A stretch of DNA of 64,000 nt from NCBI RefSeq assembly GCF_030272615.1, contig NC_081406.1:244211218-244275217 (forward strand). Reading direction: 5' to 3'. The notes below the pieces were generated by a model. It had not been told where the DNA came from. It searched no databases and saw only the letters and a program-made list of their open reading frames with translations. This document shows positions 30,276-39,049 of the stretch, piece by piece. This DNA comes from Cryptomeria japonica. Taxonomy: Eukaryota > Streptophyta > Pinopsida > Cupressales > Cupressaceae. The position numbers and the translations under genes are program-made. Each line of letters begins with the position of its first letter. Positions within the stretch are counted from its first letter, which is position 1.

Positions 30276-31560
30276 TAGGGAAAAACCACTGTGGGATTTC
30301 TGACCCACTAAGAAATATACTCTTCTAGAGTATGCTTGGTTAAAAGCAAATCATGTTAAAGATTACAAACACATTGCTAGATGTGACCCGGTTAAGGGAT
30401 TTCCCTCAGATCTGTTAGGATCTTCACCTTGTTAGAAGTGACCTTGTTAAAGGGTTTCAAACACTCAATCAGAATGTCACCTTGCTAGAGGATTTACAAT
30501 TAAGACTGTTAAGTCCACTCGATTAAGAGATTTTCTGTCACTTACAAATAAACAATAGTAATGAGTATGTCTGCAACTTTGCATCTAAAATGCTAAAGCA
30601 GATTCTTATTTGCTCAATACAATCTAATCATAGGACTTATCTTGTCCCTCTATTGGGCTCCTTACTCTGTTATTCAAACAGGTCTTCAAGCTTCTGTGCT
30701 TGGTAGTCACTATGTAGCATCCCTGTGCTTATACTTGCCCGCATGCATTGTTTATCAACAATTCCTTATTTATAAACAATTTGCTAACCGCTTAATCTCT
30801 TTGATCACATTTCCCATGATGAATCATAGCCATCAGATCTTCAATCTTGACTAGGTTCAATGTATCCTTCAATCTAAAAATGTTTTACCTCACCTTGGAA
30901 CTTGCATACATTTCTTGGAACTTGTGCTAGGGTATTGCGGTTCAATTTGAATTGTAGATCTTCCTATCGATCTTCCATTGCCATAGATCCTTAACAAACT
31001 TCATACACGTTGTATCAATCATTTAATCATATCCAGCTCATCAGCTTCCATCATTAAATAATGCATCTATACATCCAATGCATTATGTTATTACTTAGTT
31101 GCAAGTCAGTAAATACTAAACTTCACTCGGTAGACATTCCGCCTTCATTAACTGATAGCGATAACCTTAGGGTTTACCGACTAGGTTCCTTGCTCGCTAA
31201 CATAGTATAGTATTAACCTTACAAACAATAGCATATTTAGGATATGAAAACAATCTAAACAACATGATCTCATCATTGTCTAACTCGGTAATAGTTTCCC
31301 AATGAATAAATTATTCCTCCCCTTATTCATCACATTCTTTATGTGTCTTTTACTGGTATCTTAATTCTCTTCAAAACATACTTCTTAAGATATGGCAACA
31401 TCCTAATAAATCAGAAAATCAATTTCTTGACATCAATGACAAAATAATATTGTGAAGACAGTAAACATCCTAAATCAGTTATATCCATAATTATCAACAA
31501 CCTTCTCAATATCCTAATTGAAATGCCAACAATCTGTTAATGTCTGTTATAATGCCAACA
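30276..31560 (-). repeat. 5' LTR of the copia element, outer part
   Basis: Begins with the duplicated TAGGG, then matches 11618-12871. It carries 29 extra bases at its outer end (31532-31560) ending ATGCCAACA, followed by the TTTAT duplication. Confidence 0.88.
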
Positions 31561-31744
31561 TTTATATCATATAGTAGGCAAATCATAGAATGTGATACAT
31601 ATTTTAGATTAAAAAAATGTGATATCATTTGAAAGTTATGGATGTTTTTCAATCATCCTATGAATCAAGACTTTAGTTAGATTTCAATTAGAAAATGAAT
31701 AATATTATTTATTAAAGTCAAAATAAGACAAACCTTGTATTGTT

Positions 31745-32815
31745 CTGATTAATTAAAAGATAGGTTTTCAGGACCCGAAACCTTTACAACATATATAGAG
31801 AAAAAGCACTAAGAAGAACAGTTCTTTAAAGTCCACATCAAAAAGACTGGCCAAAAGACCAATAGATAGAAAGAACAACTTAACAACAAAAAACAACAAA
31901 GAAACAAAGAAGGCACTACACAGTAATTTTCTTCAGCAAATCCTCCGCCTTAATCACCAGCTCATCATAGGTGGCCCCAACAACTTTCAAGTCTTTCAGA
32001 TCCTTGTTCGGTTTCTTTTCCTTTTGCCTCTAGTATGGGTTTTGGGACCTTGAGCTTCCCCTGTTCCTTTAGCTTCCAGGTCTATGTCCTAGATTTCCTT
32101 TTCTTCATCCAGTTTGCTGATGAGGGTGTGGGTGTTGTTAGTTGAGATCTTCAGGATACTTAGGCTCTGTTCAACAATGTTCTTCAGACACTCCTCAATT
32201 TTACCAATTTTGGTAACGGTATCCAAGAGGGTTTTATCGCTAGTGTCAGCAAGGCTCTTCCTTTCCAGTAAATCCTTCTCAATCTTCTCAAACCTAGGGT
32301 TAAAAGCATCTTTGATGTCTTCAGCTTTGGCAATGGTGTTTTTCAGGTCCTCAATATAGTCGGCCATAGTGTTCCCTTCCCCAGTATTAATGGTTTCCAG
32401 GATCAAGACTCTGTTGCAGAGTTTTTTGTTTTCATCCGTAGCTTTCTTGTAGCCATTAATGAGCCACTCCATAGTTTCCATGAAACCATGCAAACCCTCA
32501 GGAGGAGGACCAGATGGGGGGGCAAGTTTTCCAAGGGTAACATGTTCCTCTTTAGGGATGTGGAGGATGAAAATTGTATCAGCAGCCCCAAGAGTCTCTT
32601 CCATGGTCTCCTTTTCCAGACTCTGATTAGATTCCAGGGCCTTAGCTTGCTTGTCGGCTACCAGGTCCTTACCAGTCTCCTCTTTCTTCTTGTGCTTTTT
32701 CTTGGTCTGGGTATGGTCTTTTGTTTTCTTCTTCGACAACCTTTTAGGGTTCTCCTTTTCAAAGTCATCCGAGTACTCCTCTTTCAAAGAGATGCTGATC
32801 AGGGGTCTGCTTTTC
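31745..32815 (-). mobile_element. LINE-like or retroposed insertion with 19-bp target duplication
   Basis: AGACAAACCTTGTATTGTT occurs at 31726-31744 and 32816-32834, bracketing about 1.07 kb. Long perfect duplications of this size are typical of target-primed reverse transcription. The minus strand carries an ORF open to the 5' edge and a roughly 340-base untranslated tail with TTTCGGGTCCTGAAAACC, without poly(A). It is probably a 5'-truncated non-LTR copy or its passenger. Confidence 0.7.
32089..32787 (-). CDS. Lysine-rich coiled-coil protein fragment, possible LINE ORF1
   Basis: 232 codons, and the frame remains open upstream to the insertion edge at 32815, so the N-terminus is probably cut. 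Residues 1-50 are strongly basic (KKKTKDHTQTKKKHKKKEE). The rest is acidic-amphipathic with heptad-like spacing, as in a coiled coil (FEKIEKDLLERKSL and KIGKIEECLKNIVEQ). No zinc knuckle, RRM, endonuclease or RT motif is visible. The flanking 19-bp duplication shows it was moved as part of a retroposed unit. It could be an ORF1-like protein or a retroposed host transcript; I cannot decide. Confidence 0.45.
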   Translation of the reverse strand: MKEEYSDDFEKENPKRLSKKKTKDHTQTKKKHKKKEETGKDLVADKQAKALESNQSLEKETMEETLGAADTIFILHIPKEEHVTLGKLAPPSGPPPEGLHGFMETMEWLINGYKKATDENKKLCNRVLILETINTGEGNTMADYIEDLKNTIAKAEDIKDAFNPRFEKIEKDLLERKSLADTSDKTLLDTVTKIGKIEECLKNIVEQSLSILKISTNNTHTLISKLDEEKEI

Positions 32816-32834
32816 AGACAAACCTTGTATTGTT

Positions 32835-33445
32835 GAAAAGTTGAGAATGTCCTTAAAAATACCTTTTCGTTTCATCAATTTCAACTAAAAAGAAAGTTGT
32901 CAACCACAAGAGCAAAGTCTAGAAAAGCAAGGAACACTCAAAAAAATGTTTTTTCTATTGACTTTCTAGGTTTGGCATTTCCTAGACAAATCCCAATGTA
33001 ATCCAAAGCCAAATACCAAGTTTTTAAATTTTTGTTAGAGAAATTGGATATCCGATAAAAATTAGATATCGAATATTAATCCAATATCCAATTTTTATAT
33101 TTTTTTATTATAAATATAATTACTATTTAGTAAATTATTATATATTGTATAGTATAAATATATTAATCTATAATATATTATAATCTATTAATATATTAAT
33201 ATTAAAATATATAAATATATATATTAAAATAAAATTTATCAGATAATATCCAATATCTGATACCTTATTTAGGATAGGAGAGAGGAAGAGGGAGAGAAGG
33301 GGAGGGAGATAATATATTATAATTTATTAATATATAATGTATATTATATATTAATATTAAAATATATCAATATACATATTAAAATATATTAATAATAAAA
33401 TTTATCGGATATCGGATAATATCCAATATCTGATACCTTGTTTAG

Positions 33446-33448
<3 letters not shown>
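32835..33448. repeat. AT-rich tract with GATATC/TATCCGATA repeats
   Basis: No gene. Alternating A/T blocks contain repeated short units such as AATATCTGATACCTT at about 33254 and 33424, each followed by TTTAGGA and a purine-rich run. Confidence 0.6.

Positions 33449-33516
<68 letters not shown>
33449..33516. repeat. GA dinucleotide microsatellite
   Basis: About 34 uninterrupted GA units directly after TTGTTTAGGAT. Confidence 0.97.
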
Positions 33517-33519
<3 letters not shown>

Positions 33520-33687
33520 TTGGTAAGGGATAAGGGGAAAGTGATCTAGATAGGGAGAGAAGGAGAAAGGGAGAGGGAGAGATAGGGAGAGAAGGGTAAG
33601 GTAGAGGGAGAGATAGGGAGAGAAGGGTAAAGCGATCTAGAGAAATAGGGGTGAGAGAGGGAGAGAAATATCTGATACCTTGTTTAG

Positions 33688-33688
<1 letters not shown>

Positions 33689-33743
<55 letters not shown>
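33689..33743. repeat. GA dinucleotide microsatellite
   Basis: About 27 GA units, again directly after CTTGTTTAGG. Confidence 0.97.
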
Positions 33744-33745
<2 letters not shown>

Positions 33746-33837
33746 CTTAGTAATCATAACATGGGTGCTTAATGATGACAAATGACAAGTAAAAAAATTG
33801 ATCTAAAGTGTACATTTTGTTATAGGGGCATCTCTTA

Positions 33838-34083
33838 CTTCAAATTATCTTTGCAAACTCAAAATAACAAGCATTGATGTTTTTTACACACCTAGATCTT
33901 CCAGACATATCAAACTCCATGTACGACTTCGCTATGTATTTTAACACAACAAAATATCCCATTTTCAAACTGTGATAATTGGCAAATTCTTTCCAACCAC
34001 ATCCAAATTCTAGTTTATGATTTGCATTCTTTAACTCCAACTCATAGTCCTATCCATTTGGGCTTTGCAACACCATATGGGAA
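33838..34083 (-). pseudogene. B3 DNA-binding domain exon fragment
   Basis: Minus-strand frame with SHMVLQSPNG, a TAG, then DYELELKNANHKLEFG, CGWKEFANYHSLKMGYFVVL, a KSYMEFDMSG segment and a stop. This matches the second half of a plant B3 domain of the REM type, where relatives read as VVLxGPSG, W-x-VEL, GWxxF, HSLxxGYFLVF and FxxxIFDxSG. B3 proteins are nuclear DNA-binding regulators. Only this exon is seen; the first half of the domain is missing and one in-frame TAG (34049-34051) lies inside. The 5' edge of the exon runs straight into the 90-bp minisatellite. Confidence 0.72.
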
Positions 34084-35040
34084 AGCATATGATTGTCTTT
34101 CTCATCTATGAACTATCAAAGAAATGTAGGAGGATTGTGCTACATTAAAGAGAATTAAGCACTGTTTATGATATTCATATGATTGTCTTTCTCATCTATG
34201 AACTGTGAAATAAATGCAAGAGGAATGCACTACATGAAAGAGAGTTGAGCATTGTTTATGATTTGCATATGATTGTCTTTCTCATATATGAACCGTGAAA
34301 CAAGTACAAGAGGAATGTACTACATGAAAGATAGATGAGCACTAATTATGATTTGTAAATGATTGTCTTTCTCATCTATGAACTGTGAAACAAATGCAGG
34401 AGGAATGTGCTACATGAAAGAGAGCTGAGAATTGTTTATGATTTTCATATGATTGTCTTTCTCATCTATAAAATGTGAAACAAATGTAGGAGGAATCTGC
34501 TACATGAAAGAGAGTTGAGCATTGTTTATGATTTGCATATGATTGTCTTTCTCATCTAGGAATTGTGAAACAAATGCAAGAGGAATGTGCTACATGAAAG
34601 AGAGTTGAGAACTATTTATGATTTGCATATGATTGTCTTTCTTAGATCTATTAACTTTGAAACAAATGTAGGAGGAATGTCCTACATGAAAGAGAGTTGA
34701 GCACTATTTATGATTTGCATATGATTGTCTTTCTCATCTATGAACTATGAAACAAATGCATAAGGAATGCACTACATGAAAGAGAGTTGAGCATTGTTTA
34801 TGATTTGCATATGATTGTATTTCTCATCTACGAACTGTGAAACAAATGCATGACAAATGTGCTACATGAAAGAGAGTTTAGCATTGTTTATGATTTGCAT
34901 ATGATTGTCTTTCTCATCTATGAACTCTGAAAAAAATCTAGGAGGAATGTGCTACATGAAAGAGAGTTGAGCATTGTTTATGATTTGCATATGATTATCT
35001 TTCTCATCTATGGACTTTGAAACAAATGCAGGAGGATTCC
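34081..35040. repeat. 90-bp minisatellite, about 11 units
   Basis: The anchor CATATGATTGTCTTTCTC recurs at 34086, 34176, 34266, 34356 (variant), 34446, 34536, 34626, 34718, 34808, 34898 and 34988. Spacing is 90 bp throughout except one of 92. Read on the minus strand each unit has a pyrimidine tract, CACAG, then TTCATAGATGAGAAAGACAA, the sequence that leads into the B3 exon. Confidence 0.95.
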
Positions 35041-35042
35041 CC

Positions 35043-35129
<87 letters not shown>

Positions 35130-35240
35130 CCTATCCCTCTCCCTGTATCCCACTTATCTTTCTCACTTTTCCTATATGGGAAGAAATTGGATATCGGATA
35201 TTTTATTTGATATCTGATCCCTCTGTGTTTGGGTGCCAAG

Positions 35241-35304
<64 letters not shown>

Positions 35305-35424
35305 CACACACACACACACACCCTCCCTGTATCCCACTTATCTCTCTCACTTTTCCTATATGGGAAGAAATTGGATATCAGATATTTTATCTGATATCTG
35401 GTCCCTTTGTGTTTGGGTGCCAAG
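35041..35424. repeat. Tandemly duplicated CT/CA compound microsatellite unit
   Basis: Two units, 35041-35240 and 35241-35424. Each consists of (CT)n, (CA)n, then about 110 bp of shared sequence with TATATGGGAAGAAATTGG, a GATATC dyad and GTTTGGGTGCCAAG. The CA runs span 35069-35127 and 35261-35321. Confidence 0.93.
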
Positions 35425-35999
35425 GTTCAAATGTTGGGCAGCAACGAATATTTTGGTGTCCATATAAAAAAATATGTCTAGGTATCAGATTCCAATTTAA
35501 ATCAAATATCTAATATATCTGGGCCATTTTTGGCATTCCAATGGTCCCTACATTCTTTTTGCAGGTGACAAACATGGGTTTTCAGACATACTAACAAAAT
35601 TCTAATATTTTGAGATTCTTCTACACAAATTTGTCATTGAAAATCTTTTTAGAGCATCTTTGTGGAGGTATAATGGGGAGCAGCAGTTGTTGAAAGGATA
35701 AACGTAAAAGAAAGATTTCAAGTGAGAAAATTCAAGTATATAGACAAGGAGATAGAGAAGGTCATAGGAGGAGAAGATGAGGTGTGTCAAATATCAGTGA
35801 AGCCTTTGCAAATGTTACTTCAAGTGAAGAGAAAATTGAATTTGAAAATGTTGAGCAAGTTATTAAAAATGAAAATGAAAATGCAAATATTGATATTGGA
35901 AATGTTGAACATGATATTCAAATTGGGAATGACAATGTCAAAATAGATATTGAAAATTTTCAACATGATATTGAATTTAGAAATGAAAATATGGGAATT

Positions 36000-36112
36000 G
36001 AAAGTGAAAATGTGGGAGTTGACATTGAAGGTGAAAATTTGGGAATTGACATTGAAGGTGAAAATTTGGGAATTGACATTAGAGGTGAAAATTTGGGAAA
36101 TTTTGACATTGA
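36000..36112 (+). repeat. Coding 27-bp tandem repeat
   Basis: Three to four copies encoding EGENLGIDI-like nonapeptides within the acidic N-terminal part of the transposase-like gene; the last copy is altered. Confidence 0.85.
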
Positions 36113-36403
36113 AGGTGGAATTGTTCAATGAAGTGAACATTATGTAACACTGAATTACGTGAGAAATGAAGACCCTCTCATGGGAGAAAGACAAATTCCA
36201 AATTCAAGACCTTCAAGAATCCCAAAATGGTTACTTGAAATTGATGAGAACATTATTGACAATCTTGAAGGCAAGAGGTCAACACGAACTGTTTGATTGT
36301 GGGCTATACAACTTTTCAACTAATATTTTAACAATAAGGCATTGAATTCATGAAATTTCCACAATCCATAATGATTTGTTTCTAATTCTTCTAGATTTGA
36401 CCA

Positions 36404-36437
36404 TGTAGATTTTGATGTTGCAACATCAAAATCTACA
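36404..36437. repeat. Perfect 34-bp palindrome in a larger fold-back
   Basis: TGTAGATTTTGATGTTG at 36404-36420 is the exact reverse complement of 36421-36437, with no spacer. Outer arms (TTGTTTCTAATT and its partner AATTAGAAACAA) extend the dyad to about 36378-36462, and near-identical AACAATAAG(G/A)CATTGA direct repeats flank it at about 36330 and 36459. Confidence 0.9.
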
Positions 36438-38845
36438 CAGTTATATCCAGAACAATTAGAAACAATAAGACATTGACCGAGCAATGTCAACTTTTTGTTC
36501 AATTTTTAAAGATGCAAAATATGAGACCCTTGCTAACCAAATTGAAGATTCATATGAACAAGAAGATGGAGAAAAATTTGATTACCGTAAAATTTTTTTT
36601 TAATGCTCTCAATTCTATTAGAAATAATAGCAAGGAAAAAGATAAGAGAGTCACTCTAAGAGTGATTACAACCTCCTTAGTAAGCCATCATTTGAGAAAG
36701 GCTTTCTTTATGAGACAAACTTGTGTTTATTTGAACATAAATCATAAAACTTTGGATAGAGAACTTGCAAGAAGAGAAAGACTCGAAGATCATCTTCAAA
36801 ATGATATATGGTCTTTTGGTGGGAGGCTTCCATGTGTTGATAAGAATTTGACTGACAATGTGAAGGTGGAAATTCAACAATGTTGGCACTCTAACTCTAG
36901 TGTATCACCCAATGTAAAGGATGTTTTAAAGTTAATAATTGGCATTTGAGACCACACACCACATCCTAAACATTTATTGGAATCAAGCCAAACAATGTTG
37001 TACAAAAAATAATGTGAAACACATACAACTTTGCAAATATTACAAAGGGCCTTAAAATCTTTGAAGTCATTTTATTGTGTACCTTTTAAGATTCGTAACA
37101 CTTGTTGAAAATACCATGTGGAGTTTCCAGTGTACCATTAACTTTTATGCTATATTTGTTCTACGTTGCATACTAATGATATGTTGCAGAAGTGCAGTGC
37201 AGTACAATTTACGAGATCATCAAGATACTTGCTAGATCTTTTTTTACATCCTAGAGATGATGAATGCTTTTTCTATAGAAATGATTGTTCAAATGAGAAA
37301 TGTTTACAATTTGGTGGATTGTTAAAGTTTATTTCATGTTTACATGAGGGCAACATACACGAATTTGAAAAGAATATTGTTGAGAAAAAGAGATATGAGA
37401 TAGTGAAATATACTTTGAAGAGTGGGGGTGAAGGTTATATATGCAAGTTGGTCTCCAAAGAAGTCAATGTTGCTAATTTTGTTTTAGATGTTAAGGAAAA
37501 TATTTTCTACAAGTATGCAAGGCATACCCATAGGTCTCAATGGTTGGATCAATAGTTCAAGATATGTAAGAACTCTTTCTTGATTGGTGTTGTTATATCG
37601 GTGATCAATTTTGCAGAAAATTATAAATTGCAACCACAAAGTGAGATAGAAGCTCAGTATTAAAATTCAATTTAGATTGCTATTTTTGTTCACATAACAT
37701 ATAGACATGCCCCTAATAGTACAAAAGATGATATGAAGATAATTAGGGAGTATCATTTTTATATGAGTGATAATAGATCTCACTCCTTCGAGTATGTGCA
37801 ACATTGTTTCGAGATTTTTTTTGAGTTCTTGTAAGAGAAACGTATTGCAATATACCTACATCTCATATGGTCAAATAACTACACATGTCAATTCAAGAAT
37901 GCTTGTATGTTTTATTAGTTGATTAGAATGCATGTAGAGAGGGGTGTACCTCAAATTTGGAGTTATTTTGAAGCAGGGCATGGGAAGGGGGAGCATGATG
38001 GAGTAGGTGCATGTTTGAAGAGAGCTCTAATTAAGGAGAAATTGAGGATTTTAGGTGCAAAGTTCTCTGATGCATGTTCTATTGCTGATTTGTGTAGTTC
38101 AACAATGTCACAAGGAGGGACACTTGATTTAGTAGTGCACAAATTCTTTTGGTTGGTTGAGTAGGACACAATGGGAGACAGATTGGATTGTTAAACAATT
38201 AAAGGTTATTCAAAGATGTATTCATTTTGTAGCTTAGTTGCAAGTACATGGACCATTTGGACACGATAATTGGCTTATTTTTGTTAGAGTTGTGTTTAGT
38301 GTGACTGGGATCAGTGCGAGTCAAGTGAGTGCGTGCATATGTGGGCTCCACAATATCTAATTTCTTTATCTCAAATAATATCCTTACATAATGATGACAT
38401 GGAAAGTTCAGTTGCTTATGACCGTCTTTTAGATCTTCTACAACCAGGACATGTTTTTGCAGTGGTTGCACCATAGAAGAATGAAGAGAGATCAGACTAT
38501 TGGTTAGCATAGTGTGTACAAGGAAAGTAGAAGCTAACACAACCGGTGACAGATGATGATGATTATGATGGGTTCATGTACCCTACATGTTCAGTTGTTG
38601 TAGGAACTTGGCTGCGAACATATGTAAATTAGAAAGAATGGCATACCTGCATTTGAAGAATACAAGAGACACAAAACCATTCTCATGTATTCGTACCTTA
38701 TTATAGCTACAAATGCCAAGTTGTTGAAGCATCAAGCAAGAACAAAGACAAAAGAACTATGGACAGTGAGTAGTGGTGACCATGAAGCAATATTTTATAC
38801 TCTTAAGCAAAGATATGACCCTTTAGGCACACTTGAGTAGCAGGT

Positions 38846-39049
38846 CTTTATTATCTCTTAATTTCCCTATCATGCATTTCATTTCAAATAATGATCATAA
38901 TGATCTTGTGTTGCATTTTATTAACAATTTTAAAAAATGTAGGTCTTTTTGATGGAAAATATTATTGCATTACCATTTTGCTTCAACATTGTGGGTATAT
39001 TCGATGCAATTTGTGAGCAGGTATCTTCATGGTATATAATCATACCTGG
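38846..39049. repeat. About 200-bp tandem repeat unit, left of element C
   Basis: Similar to 48161-48360 (shared ATCATGCATTTCATTT, AATGTAGGTCTTTT and ATTTTGCTTCAACATTGTGG, in order). Element C is inserted at the unit boundary. Confidence 0.75.

Larger units (their letters stand above)
11396..31560 (-). mobile_element. Decayed Ty1/copia retrotransposon, split by element B
   Basis: Copia element on the minus strand. Removing the nested insertion (17603-30275 plus one TAGGG copy) leaves about 7.5 kb. It is flanked by a perfect TTTAT duplication at 11391-11395 and 31561-31565. The order on the minus strand is 5' LTR (right), initiator-methionine-type primer-binding site, gag, protease, integrase, RT, RNase H, polypurine tract, 3' LTR. 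The coding frame carries five in-frame stops and one frameshift, so the element is dead. Confidence 0.92.
35784..38840 (+). pseudogene. Decayed transposase-like gene with HGKGE-x2-G motif
   Basis: Upstream part (35784-36296) is acidic with a tandem repeat and a stop at 36129, and contains NEDPLMGERQIPNSRPSR. The main frame runs from 36473 to about 38640, all in one phase. It has several stops and recognisable blocks: KDVLKLIIG then DHTPHPKHLL, TKDDMKIIREYHFYMSDN, SFEYVQHCFE, LIWSNNYTCQFKNA, WSYFEAGHGKGEHDGVGA and MESSVAYDRLLDLLQPGHVF. A one-base shift near 38645 leads to a final open stretch (TKTKELWTVSSGDHEAI) ending at TAG 38838-38840. I recall this HGKG-x2-DG-x-G pattern from uncharacterised transposon-related proteins of plants and animals, but I cannot name the family. 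No terminal repeats found. Confidence 0.6.

Noticed and set aside
11396..31560. One giant 20-kb LTR element
   Set aside because: The two inner LTRs with TAGGG duplication and the restored copia LTR sequence show two nested elements.
34081..35040. CRISPR-like array
   Set aside because: Units are contiguous 90-bp repeats without unique spacers, in plant-like DNA.
34952..35513. ORFs rich in Cys-Val or Thr-His runs
   Set aside because: They are translations of the CT/CA microsatellites, appear in several frames on both strands and have no other content.
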